A DNA stretch of 64,000 nucleotides from Siphonodentalium dalli (lineage: Eukaryota > Mollusca > Scaphopoda > Gadilida > Siphonodentaliidae): positions 61,065,627 to 61,129,626 of the forward strand of contig CP136061.1 of assembly GCA_032622095.1 (NCBI GenBank), given 5' to 3'. Under the pieces are notes generated by a model. The model was not told the origin of the DNA. It saw only the letters and a list, made by a program, of their open reading frames with translations, and did not search any database. Each line of letters begins with the position of its first letter. Positions within the stretch are counted from its first letter, which is position 1. A program made the position numbers and the translations under genes. Of this stretch, positions 52,416-63,131 are shown piece by piece.

Positions 52416-52686
52416 ATATCCTTTCCATGACTGGAGCTTCCTGATAGTTTGCGAAACCCATGTGCCATTGCATTCTTTTATATATGCGAGTCTCCCATAG
52501 GGACCCTCGCATATATAAGAGAATACATGGGCCTAAAAATATTTACCTTGACCTTGTAAGCCGTTGCATTAATTCTCTTATACATTTATATGCGAGGCTC
52601 ACTGTGGGAGACTTGAATATATAAGAGAATGCACTGTCACAGGATATTTAATGCTGCACCAGCACAGCTCCCACCATGAAAGGGTA
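52416..52686. mobile_element. double-hairpin MITE, family M2 (mutated ends)
   Basis: ATCCTTTCCATGACTGGAGC to CCACCATGAAAGGGTA, with two complete hairpins (TTATATATGCGAGTCTCCCA and complement). The terminal TTAA has been lost. Confidence 0.78.
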
Positions 52687-52977
52687 TGGGATAATGCAGT
52701 TAGGATTGTGTTGGGTTATTTTTCATTGAGTGTGAGGCTGTGAGCTTCAGGTTTGAAGATCTTTCTGGCAAATGAAAAAATATGCATATTGGTTATCATA
52801 GCATGACAAGTATATCATGAGGAAATTTTGGATGTTGATAATTCCTAGACAATCCTCATCTTGCTGGTAATTGTTTAGCACATTGGGTGTGAAAGATCCC
52901 CATATCATTGGCTGATTCTTCCAGTCCAGTCATGATCCCTCAACGACTCGTTCTGTCCCATCGATATGGAATAATAT

Positions 52978-53193
52978 AAAGTAATGCTCTAAATAATCGA
53001 CTCCTTAACCACAGCAGAATTACGGGTAATTTTTCAGGACATAGTCAGAAATATGGCTTGTTGCCATTCATTGGAAAGCTCTCGGCGAGAGCTTTCCAAT
53101 GAATGGCAACAAGCCATATTTTCGAATAAATCCTGAAAAATTACCCATAATTCTGCTGTGATTAAGGAGTCGATTATTAAGAGCACTACTGTA
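52978..53193. mobile_element. hairpin MITE, family M8 (complete)
   Basis: An almost full-length fold-back of about 215 bp. The left arm (AAATAATCGACTCCTTAACC, AGAATTACGGGTAATTTTTC, ATGGCTTGTTGCCATTCATT) pairs with the right around CTCTCGGCGAGAG. Same family as 50215-50386. Confidence 0.9.
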
Positions 53194-53241
53194 GTCCAAG
53201 ATGGATTGTAGCCAACATCAACTAGAATGAACAATTAGATC

Positions 53242-53885
53242 AAACCTTGAAATAGTGTGTCTGTCATTTGCAGAATGAGGTCCCCAGAGGGTGAACTTAG
53301 TGATGCTTGCCCGCACAGCAGGCTATCACCACCAAATTAACCATCTGGGGACCTCATTCTGCTTAGGCCTCATCTTCTGGAAAATATATATATTCTCAAA
53401 TTAACCTTGTTATAGTTACTATTTCCCTAATTATCCCCTAATTTGCAGAAGATAAAATGCATAATCGAGGCGACTAACGGGTGAACATCACCAACTTCAA
53501 CTGGCGAACATCAATCGATCTTTGGTCTCCCATAGCAGTTGAGACCTGAGAGAATGAGCTCCCCAGAGGGTGTATATTATATGACCCTAGCCCGCCATCA
53601 AATTTACATTGTTTTTAGTTACTCCCCACCTTCTGTTCAGTTTCTATATCCCCTAATTTGCAGAAGATAAAATGCATAATCGAGGTGACTATAATGAGTG
53701 AATATCACCAACTTCAACTGCATGGGGAACATCAATCTGATCCTCGGTCTCCCATAACAGTTGAGGCCAAGGCAGAATGAGCTCCCCATAGGGTTATTTT
53801 GTGATGATAGCCCGCCATGTAGCATCACTAAATTCACCCTCTGTGGACCTCATTCCGCAAATGTCAGACACAATTTCAAGGTTTG
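53242..53885. mobile_element. MITE, family M4 (longest form)
   Basis: AACCTTGAAATAGTGTGTCT and GACACAATTTCAAGGTTTG form the ends, next to TTTGCAGAATGAGGTCCCCA and complement. The interior repeats CCTAATTTGCAGAAGATAAA and CAACTTCAACTG twice. Confidence 0.8.
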
Positions 53886-54097
53886 AATTAGATGATCAAT
53901 AGATGGAATGACATTCGTAAAATTGAAGCGAACGACTGTTAAGCTCACCTGGAGGTTACCTAAACTGGAAATGAAAACGTCAGTTTTCTTTTGGTCTGGT
54001 GATCACTGATTCTCACCTTAATTATTGCTCAATCAAGTCCCAAAATTAGACATTCAAAATTATTAGTCCAGTGACTTGCCCATTACTATTTAATAAC

Positions 54098-56715
54098 TAG
54101 CAGGGTGCCCGGCGTTGCCCAGGTTAAAGTGATGTGAAACCCTCTGTATACTGTGGATATTTGGTCGGAATAGAGCATACATATACTCTTGCTCAAATTG
54201 TTACATGTATTCTCATAAATTGTATATCCAAATGGCATCACAAAACATGATTCTTACATATGGAATATCAGTAGTGGCTCAACTTGTCAGTCGGGGCGAT
54301 TGTCATTTTGTTTATCGCGATTAATCCGTCCCACCAATAAAGAGGTATTTATCTATTTATAACTGTGTATACTTCAGACGTTATAGCATGAAACATGAAC
54401 ATCATAAACACAATTGGGTTTTACAGAGATGTTTTAAAGAGATGTATCAATCAATCTAGTAGGTTAGACAAAGATTTTGAGGACACCTGGTTATCATATC
54501 TTCATGAAGATACAGATTTTTAAAGAAATGTCCAGGTACTCTGTTCATGGTGCTGTATACTGGCTAATTGTTCTCAGTTTAAAAGAAATGTTGCTCTGCC
54601 TGTATATCAGCAACATGTGCCCGACACAGAGCGAGATTTTGAGTTGTTTATGTTAGGCGATGAGTCTGTTCTAAAAAATGAAAGAAATCCTCTGTATCAG
54701 GCAGATATACCCTTGTCAGATGTCAGTATTGGAGGATCCTGAAAAGTCATATGACACTGACTGCGTTTCTTATATCTCAGAAGATACTGCAGTCAGCACA
54801 CTGTGACCACTATTTTTGAACAGGCTGTCTATACACGTAAATTTCCATATCTCTTGACGAATTGTAACTTTTTGTGTGGAAAATATATTGAATTGGACAG
54901 ACTCCATTGTGTTATAATATATACATGAGCTATTCTAATATGCAATCCTCTAACGGTTCAAGGTCCCTCAGTTTGCAAGAATATATGTATCTCTTAATTA
55001 GAATGATAAATATACTTTTAATGCTTTCTTCTATGTATCTGTTTTTGCTAGCTCATAATATGAATGCCCTGATTACCATCCCCATATAAATATGACAGTT
55101 GAGAAAATATAATTGTTAAAGTGACTTAATTCGGTCACCATGTGTCGAGATTGTGAAATTTGAACGCCAAAAACTCCTTAGAACGATATGGAGATGGACT
55201 GGGTCACTGGGAGATGACTATATATCGCTTTGGTCGATATCGGCGAATTGAACAATTTTGTAAATGATAGTGCATCTCCTCTCGCCATCCATGACCCAAA
55301 CGACACCAACTGTGATTTAATCCATCGTATCATTAGAGAAGAACGTACATGAATTTGGTGGAAATTAGTGCTAAATATATTTGTATCGGCTTTGGTGCAA
55401 CTCCCCTCATGCATGACTTGAACGGCGTCACTTTTGACATTTAAACCACATTCATTTTGATTTAAACATATTGTATTGTATATCAATTATATACATGGGG
55501 ATTGGGACAAAAGTTTTGTCAACTTAGTGACGTCCATCGTCCCTGACGTATTCATGCATGCATGATATAATGGAGATGATTATATATAAGTTTGGTGGTA
55601 ATCGGCAACTAAACAAATTCTTATCACAGTTATTACACCCAATCTCTCGCTCAAACGGCACCGATTTGGCGTCTTTAAATCACATGATTATATTCCTCGT
55701 ATCATGGAGAAGAATAATATATCAATTTGGTGGAAAATAGTTTTTTAAATCGATTGTTGGTGCCCCCGTGCACCCCTGACTCGAACGGCGCCATATCATG
55801 GAAGTGGTTATGTATAAGTTTGGTGGAAATCGGCGATAAAACTATTTCATCATTTTTTTGCTGCCCCTCCCCCTTTTCTGCCCCAACAGCGCCACTTTAA
55901 AATTTTTATCCTGCACCATTATCTTCCTCGTAAAAAGTTACCCCTGTTAGACCGCCTTAGTGTCATCCTGTGTACCCCGTGAAGTTATATATAGAACACA
56001 GACAGATATTCGCAAATATAACTGGGCACCACATTTTTTTAACATGCACGATTTGATTCATCGTATCATTTGAGAAGAACGTGTATGCGTTTGATGGTAA
56101 TTGGCACTAAACATATTTTTTATCAGTTTTGGTGACCCTCCCTTTCAGTGCACCCCTGACTCGAATGACACTACTTGTGATAGCTTTAACCACACCATTA
56201 GACACCTAATACCATGGGGATGATTTTGGATAAGTTTGGTGGCAATCGGTGACTAAACCAATTCTTATAAAATATTGTACCCACCACAATATCTCATCCA
56301 AACGACACCAGTTTGGCGTCTTTAAATCACACAATTAGATTCCCTGTATCATGGAGAAGAATGTGTATCAATTTGATGGGTCAGCGCTATTTGATCAATT
56401 TTGGTGCCCCTCTCCCCTTATGTGCATCCCTGATTCGAACGGCGCCACTTTTGACATATTTAAACCACACCATTAGATCCCTCATATCATGGGTATGATT
56501 ATATATAAGTTTGGTGGCAATCGGCGACAATTTTTGTTCTGTCCCTCCCCCTTTCTGCCCCTGACAACAACGGCGTCACTTTAGAAAATTCTAACCCGCA
56601 CCATTATCTTTCTCGTAAAAAGTTACCCCTGTTAGACCCCGTTGGTGCCATCTAGGTGGTCCCCTGTGGATTTATATAGAACACAGACAGACATTCGCAA
56701 ATATATATATAGTTA
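54098..56715. repeat. compound repeat starting CAGGGTGCCCGGCGTTGCCC, ending ACAGACAGACATTCGCAAAT
   Basis: CTAGCAGGGTGCCCGGCGTT at the left and TATATAGAACACAGACAGAC, ATTCGCAAATATATATATAG at the right are ends seen together in a widespread invertebrate repeat type (from memory). Two right ends (55985-56020, 56670-56710) and several internal units (ATCATGGAGAAGAA, AAGTTTGGTGG, TCGAACGGCGCCA, about 250-350 bp apart) suggest two copies in tandem. A stretch at 54560-54740 reads as a peptide (NVALPVYQQHVPDTERDFEL) but no family is recognised. Confidence 0.5.
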
Positions 56716-58084
56716 AGTGTAGTGATTATAACAGTTTGTGTAACTCAAGTATATCAACTAATAACGTTTATGGCACAAATTTAGTTGCTACAGTTTTGGT
56801 ATACCAGGGACCACAACAGTTGAATATCGTATCTAAACCACTGATGGGATCTACCTACATATGAATGTTGATGTTTATTTAATCATTGTAATGTCTTCTT
56901 GAGCTTACTATATAACTGTGTCACAAATATTAGGTGGTACGGTCAGACTGCTATGATTATATACCAGGCTGTACAAGAAAACCATAATCAGAAATGGTAA
57001 CGCCCTCAAGATCATATTATTAGGCATAAATATAAATTATAATATAAAATATATTGGTTTCATGAATGCACCGCTTCAGAATTCCGTTAAAACAACTAAT
57101 CCTTCAAATTATTACAAAACTTACGGCTTATTACTGCAGGTTTCTCAGTCACCACACCGGAAGCCTCTAAATGCGGATCAAAAATCTACTAATCGGACTA
57201 AACACACACCCGATATTCCGCAAAACATTTAGTCTACATTCAAACTGAGATGTCTCATACTTCATCAGCAAAGTTAGCTGTTATATTACGCATTGTGTTC
57301 CAGCCATAAAATCTTCAAGAGTGGCCTAGCCATTGTTCACACCTATAAACATCGAAAGCAATTAACGCGGTTATAAAAGTTACATGCAACAATGAGACAT
57401 CCGCGAATACACATCTGCGAAAAATCCGAAATGTGTTGTCCTGCCAGACATCCCATCGCGAAAGCTCAATTCGACACGGCCAGATAAGCCTTACTACAAG
57501 TTTCCTAAAATAACTCGCATCGCGTGAAACCTGAAACGTGTTGTCCTGCCAGATATCCCCATCGGTCAGATCAGCGAAGCAGTGAACATCAATAGGTCGT
57601 AACAACATTATTGACATAACAACTACACCTTTTACCGGACTCGGACATGGGGTCGCACTAAAACTTAAAAAAAACCTATTTCTATAAATAAAACCCCCAG
57701 CGCCCATAGGATACAATAATCTCTACATTAGTATACACCCGGAGGGCGAAACAACAGACGTGAAATAACTGACTGAAAATACATTGAGCTTGCTCCATCT
57801 GCATGAAACGTCAACCATTTGTTAAGGGGACAACGCCCTGACTAACTTATATGAATAGACATTCTATGACGATACGCCTAACACACCCCATCCAAACCAC
57901 AACCCACGTCTCCCACCAGAAGGTTCAGTCAATGATATTATCTTTAGCCAGCTAGAGTTAATTGTACGCATGTTGTCAATTGAGATTTGATCTTATCTGA
58001 CTGATGTGTGTTGTCATCAAAATCAAATTAAACAAAATGTGATCTTCCAATATTATTTTTAACCACCACTTGACCAGGTGAAAT
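56716..58084. other. gene-free stretch
   Basis: No gene supported. The 133-codon minus-strand frame at 57315-57716 contains a duplicated phrase (GTGTTGTCCTGCCAGA at about 57433 and 57540) and looks like repeat sequence, although I do not recognise the family. Confidence 0.3.
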
Positions 58085-58640
58085 CATTATACCCTGATTT
58101 TGCAAAGAAAAATGGGGGGTATACTTGATTGCATTTTGTCGGGGAGTCCTTCCGTTCATCTATCAATCAACAATTGTTTTCTTCTCCAGATCCATAAGAC
58201 CGAATGGGTTCATATTTGGTGTGGATGCTCCATAGGTGACTAACATTCAGATTCGTTCAAATTAGGTCACCGGGTCAAATATGTGCAAAGCCATGACCAT
58301 AACTTTTTCCCTCCATAGTAATTCTTAAAAGACTTCTAACGGATATAACATTTCCCATCCATAGTAATTCTTAAAACATCTCCAGAAACACAAGACCAAA
58401 TGGTATCATATTTGGTGGGCATAATAGTTAGGTGACTGGGATTCAGATTTGTTAAAATAGGGTAACCCGGTCAAATAAGTGCGTAGCGATGGACATAAAT
58501 CTTCACGCAATAGTAATTGTTGAAACAATTTGGCTTATATTTGGTATGGAGGTTCCTTGTGTGATCAAATTGGCTCACCGGGTAAAATATTGGCGGAGCC
58601 AGGGACTTAACTATTTCATGCGATAGTAATTCTTAAAACG
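58085..58640. repeat. relative of the family U tandem-core repeat
   Basis: Begins ATACCCTGATTTTGCAAAGA, ATGGGGGGTATACTTGATTG like 22706-22745. Three diverged units follow, with TCATATTTGGTGTGGATGCT, GGTGACT, CATTCAGATT.GTT and CCGGGTCAAAT. Confidence 0.6.
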
Positions 58641-60671
58641 ACCATTGATCATCAGAGGTCGAGGACTTAGAATTTTGAATAAAAATTAACCATTTTAATT
58701 TTATTTTAATTAAAAATATAATTTTTTTAATAATACTTTTTTTTTAAAAAGATTTAACCCATTGCTCTAGCTATTCCCCTGTCTATTACTACTTGTTTTA
58801 GTGATTTTGACAAGTACTGACAGTTGTAGTCTTCAGAGTCCCAGTCTTTCCTGGCAGGTCGCATCTCAACAGTCATCGACTGTCTTGTTATGAAGTGGTG
58901 GCTGCAGTTATTGGTTAAAAAACATCGGAAACGTTAGCTTAAATCATATATATGGCGATTTATACTGAGTCTAATGGGCGCTGAATGTGTGCATATAGAT
59001 CGGTGTGCCATTATTGTCTGGTGAATGATGGGCCAAGAGCCAAGTGAGCCCACCATGTATGTAACTGTTGACGAATCTGAAGGCTTTCGGAGTAAGTTAA
59101 TTCATAAATTTATAAAAAATCTGACAAACAAGTGTCACCAACAATTAGTACATGAGCAAATAGATTGACTTTGTTCTTATTTCCATTGATAACTCTCCAA
59201 TAATGAGATTTTGCATATAAAAACTATTATGTAAACATTACTGTTACAGTGGAATTACCAATAGCAGTCCAATTAGTCCAATAAGATAGAAAATTAAAAC
59301 TTGACACGCGGTAAACGCTGGAAAAGGTCAAAAGCATTGAAAAATATTCTGAAAATCATATTCAGACTAAAATATATGATTAGCAATGTTTGTTGACAAA
59401 TCACTGTCACAGTTTTGTTTACATAATAATTATTCCAATGAGCAACATTATGTTAATTTCGTTATTGGAAAATTATCAACGAATATAGGAACGTTTTTCT
59501 ATTATTCACGTTCTTAGTGGTGCTGTTTTTAAAGACTTTTATAATGTGTTGCACATTTACCACTGTAGTGTAGGTAGTTAGCGTTTTGATCGATACAAGT
59601 CGGATAAAAGTGCCATTTTTTAATATCTTGTAAGACAGCATCTCTTGTCCATTAATTTTCTCAAGAACCAACTTTTTGACCAACGTAGAGCCGAAAATTC
59701 AAGATGGCGTCCAAGATGGCCGTCGGTTTGACGGTGATACACCTAATAGTTTTGCTTCTCAATTTGATGTGGTAAACATAACGAATGCCACCCCGTTATC
59801 TAAGAATGGTGTTTATAGAATAACAACCTCGACTTTTAGTCGAAAAATGGCCACAATTATTGAAGATGGTTGCCAAAATGGCGACCAAAACATAATTTTT
59901 TTTATTTGTTCCTTATTTTTTTAAATCACTTTACAATTTTCGAGATAATGTAATAGAATATATCAATAATGTGTGCAGTATTCGATGGAATAACCCATGT
60001 GGAAGAGTCATACACATTAAATGCGAAGTAGTGTTCGTTCTGGTAGAAATGTGAGGTAGAAAATGTGCTAAGTAAAATGATCGAAACAATTCTCAGAGAG
60101 GGTTTCATTCTGTAAATGCTTAAAAACCAACCACGAATGGCATTGATGTCTTCAATTCTATTTGCGACACTACTATACGATTTGAATGTCGAGATGTTTA
60201 CAAATAAAACAGCAATTTAGCAGTGGATTTACCACGAAATTAGGAGACACTCAATGACAATACCCATAATCGTCAAACTCAATATGGTTCTGAAAACAGG
60301 AACATATGCAAGGTATTCTGCAATGTATCGTCATCATCAGGCCTCGTATTCAAATTTCCAATACTTAAACGCAGTGTTTATGTCCAATTATATACAAAAT
60401 GATTGAAGCGTATACTCGTAAGTAGATTCGAGGTCGGAATAAGAAATATTGTTGTTTCCTTGCAACATATAGGTTCCTCGTTTATTTCAGCAACAGAACA
60501 TGAAACAACAATCATGCGAACGCAAGCGGGAATGACATTTACCCTTGCATATAGCCCAGATTCAATAGTATATACATTATTGCAATGCATGTATATGTAT
60601 AATGTTGTGTATACTCCTGTTGCTCAGATATACTCCAGGCAATGTGGTGGGAAGGTGGGATCAGTAGTAAT
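58641..60671. other. gene-free stretch
   Basis: AT-rich, including a run of A/T at 58675-58760. CAAGATGGCGTCCAAGATGG at about 59700 is a low-complexity repeat phrase that also creates a spurious open frame. No gene is supported. Confidence 0.35.
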
Positions 60672-60886
60672 GGCTGGCACTATGGCCCAGTACCCCCCAG
60701 ACATGGGCACTATGGCCCAGTACCCCCAGACATGGGCACTATGGCACAGTACCCCCCAGACATGGGCACTATGGCCCATGGGCCATAGTGCCCATGTCTG
60801 GGGGGGTACTGGGCCATAGTGCCCATGTCTGGGGGGTACTGGGCCATAGTGCCCATGTCTGGGGGGTACTGGGCCATAGTTCCAGC
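60672..60886. repeat. 215-bp palindrome built of 30-bp tandem repeats
   Basis: Each arm has about 3.5 copies of GGCACTATGGCCCAGTACCC + CCCAGACATG. The arms meet at CCCATGGG (60775-60782). The outermost GGCTGG and CCAGCC also pair. Copy number is equal in both arms, with only single-base differences such as a lost C at about 60725. Confidence 0.93.
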
Positions 60887-60888
60887 CC

Positions 60889-61510
60889 TGAGGATAGATG
60901 TTCCTGTCATTGATGTGACATTTCTGATCGAAAAAAATGAAAATGGACTTAGACATTTTTTCATTACTAATTTAAAAGTTTGTATAATTCTGACCAGAGA
61001 TGGCACATCGACACGAACATAATCAATTGGTGGGGGTCCTACAGTGAAAACGATTTTGTTGAAATTTGCCCCCTGATGATAGATATTCCTGTCATTGATG
61101 TGACATTTCTGATCGGAAAAAATGAAAATGGACTTAGACATTTTTTCATTACTAATTTAAAAGTTTGTATAATTCTGACCAGAGATGTCACATCGACACG
61201 AACATAATCAATTGGTGGGGATCCTACAGTGAAAACGATTTTGTTGAAATATGCCCCCTGAGGATAGATATTCCTGTCATTGATGTGACATTTCTGATCG
61301 AAAAAATGAAAATGGACTTAGACATTTTTTCATTACTAATTTAAAAGTTTGTATAATTCTGACCAGAGATGACACATCGACACGAACAGAATCAATTGGT
61401 GGGGATCCTACAGTGAAAACGATTTTGTTGAAATATGCCCCCTGAGGATAGATATTCCTGTCATTGATGTGACATTTCTGATCGAAAAAAATGAAAATGG
61501 ACTTAGAATT
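60889..61510. repeat. ~184-bp tandem repeat, about 3.3 copies
   Basis: Unit: GAGGATAGATATTCCTGTCA, TTGATGTGACATTTCTGATC, ACTAATTTAAAAGTTTGTAT, CATCGACACGAACATAATCA, CCTACAGTGAAAACGATTTT. Units start at about 60890, 61074, 61260 and 61444 and differ at few positions. The open frames here are repeat artefacts. Confidence 0.92.
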
Positions 61511-61587
61511 ATTTTTTTTCAAAAGGAAAATCTCACTTTGGAAAATATCAATTAGCAATCAAGAGTTTTTCTTTTCGAATATTTGGT

Positions 61588-61603
61588 GGCCCTGAAAATG
61601 GCC
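61588..61603 (-). terminator. histone-type 3' stem-loop of the OTU-like gene
   Basis: On the minus strand the sequence is AAAAAC-GGCCATTTTCAGGGCC-ACCAAA. It matches the histone mRNA stem-loop consensus GGCYCTTTTCAGRGCC and its flanks, except for one C-to-A change that leaves one mismatched pair. It begins 20 nt after the TAA. A purine-rich AAAAGAAAAA follows at the place of the U7-binding histone downstream element. Confidence 0.85.
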
Positions 61604-61623
61604 GTTTTTATTTTTGTTATAGT

Positions 61624-62088
61624 TTAGAATCCGCCACATTGAACTTCTTTGTGTGACAAAACTTCAATTGATTTGTCTCCTCTCCTCATCCATATTTCGC
61701 ATTCACAATAATGCTCGTGGCAAACGTGGGGGATCCACACTAGAGATATTGATGTCTTGAATCTTGGTGTTGATTTGTAGCCGCCTTTGGTAGCATCAAA
61801 CATGACGATAGGTCGCTGTATAACAGTCGCCGCTAATTCAACCATCAATCTTGATTCGGCCAAAAGTGGTGAGTGCCGTAAGTCTTGCGCCGACGCCCCA
61901 AGTTCGTCACTCTCTGTGTAGTACAGGTCAACCACCGCATCTCTCAGAAACATCCATCTATCGGTCGTCCCGTAAACCGCAACGCTGAGTGCTCTCCAAA
62001 ATAGAGATATTTCTTCGCCGTACACTGCTTTACAGTATACCCCCTGTACCATCATCTCGTTAAGATCTGTTATCTTTACAGCAGACAT
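61624..62088 (-). CDS. OTU/vertnin-like protein on a histone-type transcript
   Basis: 154 codons from ATG at 62088 (MSAVKITDLNEMMVQGVYCK) to TAA. GEEISLFWRALSVAVYG and the following TDRWMFLRDAVVDLYY match the start of the OTU fold (D-G-N-C-L-F-R-A), with Ser28 in place of the catalytic Cys. A later QRPIVMFD strand and His126 in HEHYCEC fit the rest of the fold. A pseudo-enzyme is therefore likely, as in vertnin-like proteins. An upstream in-frame ATG at 62130 lies within the TATATATG box and should be upstream of the transcription start, so I prefer 62088. Promoter and 3' stem-loop are of histone type. The OTU assignment is from motif memory. Confidence 0.7.
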   Translation of the reverse strand: MSAVKITDLNEMMVQGVYCKAVYGEEISLFWRALSVAVYGTTDRWMFLRDAVVDLYYTESDELGASAQDLRHSPLLAESRLMVELAATVIQRPIVMFDATKGGYKSTPRFKTSISLVWIPHVCHEHYCECEIWMRRGDKSIEVLSHKEVQCGGF

Positions 62089-62097
62089 CTTTGAATG

Positions 62098-62216
62098 CAG
62101 AATAAATTGTTCACGGCCGTGTTTGAACATATATCACGATTGCGCGGGCGGTAGAGAAAGCACATAATACTTTGACGTTAAAAATGACAAATGTTCCTGA
62201 CGTTGTGTTTTTTCAG
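62098..62216 (-). promoter_or_regulatory. promoter of the OTU-like gene (inverted copy of the H4 promoter)
   Basis: Read on the minus strand it is nearly identical to 62576-62697: CACAACGTCAGGAACATTTG, TTTTTAACGTCAAAGTATTA, TCTCTACCGCCCGCGCAATC, GTGATATATGTTCAAACACG, GAACAATTTATTCTG. It holds two ACGTCA (CRE-like) sites, a GC-rich box and a TATA-like box 46 nt before the chosen ATG. Confidence 0.8.
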
Positions 62217-62575
62217 AGACGGATCAACATGTATATTTTTCTTGATCATTATTGTATAGCGATGAAACAAATGTTTTTAATTTCGTTAGATCATTATCTA
62301 TTATTTGGTACACATGATTGATATATTTATTACCTCGTTAGGAAAATATGAAATGTTTTTCTAGTTTTTTTGGAAAATGTACATATTTTATACATAAAAA
62401 CTGAACACAAGAAACATACTGAACATTTTTCTTGATCATTGCATTTGATAACTTTACTTGGTCATCGTTTATGAACGAAGATGAATTCATATATTAAAAC
62501 ATCTTAATTAATTGCATATACTATCATGAATTTAATCTATAATATATCGAAATGGTGAAACTAACAGATAATACA

Positions 62576-62697
62576 CTGAAAAGAAACACAACGTCAGGAA
62601 CATTTGTCATTTTTAACGTCAAAGTATTATGTGCTTTCTCTACCGCCCGCGCAATCGTGATATATGTTCAAACACGCCAGCGAACAATTTATTCTGT
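62576..62697 (+). promoter_or_regulatory. histone H4 promoter
   Basis: Inverted partner of 62098-62216. It contains the two ACGTCA sites, the CCGCCCGCGC box and GATATATG at 62659-62666 as the TATA-like element, 60 nt upstream of the H4 ATG. The ~360-bp spacer between the arms is AT-rich, with TTTTTCTTGATCATT repeated twice. Confidence 0.8.
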
Positions 62698-62725
62698 GAA
62701 TTTTCTTACAGTAAATTATACAGAG

Positions 62726-63040
62726 ATGTCAGGCAGATGCAAAGGTGGTAAAGGTTTTGGAAAGGGTGGTGCCAAACGCCACAGAAAGATCCTGCGAGAC
62801 AACATCCAGGGAATTACCAAGCCTGCTATCCGCAGATTGGCAAGAATGGGTGGCGTTAAGAAAATTTCTGGTATCATCTACGAAGAGACACGTGAAGTGC
62901 TTAGGAAAGTTTTCCTCGAGAGTGTGATCCGTGATGCAGTTACATACACAGAGCATGCCAAGAGGAAGACCGTCACCACCATGGACGTCGTCTATGCTTT
63001 GAAGAGACAGATAAGAACCCTTTACGGATTCGGCGGTTAA
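62726..63040 (+). CDS. H4: divergent histone H4
   Basis: 104 codons plus TAA. The protein is clearly H4 ([20 protein letters not shown] at the start, TLYGFGG at the end). H4 forms the (H3-H4)2 tetramer of the nucleosome. Compared with the almost invariant animal H4 it has about ten substitutions (Cys4, Phe10, Ile21, Met40, Lys45, Ile49, Glu56, Ser64, Thr83, Ile94) and one extra Arg after Leu58 in the alpha-2 helix. Acetylatable lysines 5, 8, 12, 16 and Lys20 are kept. No intron, no frame break. The frame is open upstream to 62552, but that part covers the promoter, and the ATG at 62726 is the normal H4 start. An active variant is likelier than a pseudogene, because the frame and 3' signals are intact. 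Confidence 0.95.
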   Translation: MSGRCKGGKGFGKGGAKRHRKILRDNIQGITKPAIRRLARMGGVKKISGIIYEETREVLRKVFLESVIRDAVTYTEHAKRKTVTTMDVVYALKRQIRTLYGFGG

Positions 63041-63067
63041 ACATTAACATTGAAACCCCATCAAAAC

Positions 63068-63083
63068 GGCCCTTTTCAGGGCC
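63068..63083 (+). terminator. histone 3' stem-loop of H4
   Basis: GGCCCTTTTCAGGGCC is a perfect 6-bp stem with a TTTC loop and ACCAAA flank, 27 nt after the H4 stop. CAAAAGATAGC downstream can serve as the histone downstream element. It marks a replication-dependent, non-polyadenylated mRNA. Confidence 0.95.
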
Positions 63084-63131
63084 ACCAAATTTATCAAAAG
63101 ATAGCTCTTTACTTAGCATAATACTTAGAAA

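Noticed and set aside
57315-57716. 133-codon minus-strand gene
   Set aside because: Contains an internal duplicated phrase, no recognisable domain, and no splice or promoter context.
60403-61141. Plus- and minus-strand frames with GTMAQYPPD repeats
   Set aside because: They read through the palindromic 30-bp repeats and the 184-bp array in both directions; no gene signals.
62089-62130. Start of the OTU-like gene at 62130
   Set aside because: That ATG lies within the TATATATG box, upstream of the expected transcription start; the next ATG at 62088 is in the position of the H4 start.
62552-62725. N-terminal extension of histone H4
   Set aside because: The upstream in-frame codons cover the promoter and TATA-like box shared with the OTU-like gene; the canonical H4 start at 62726 is correct.
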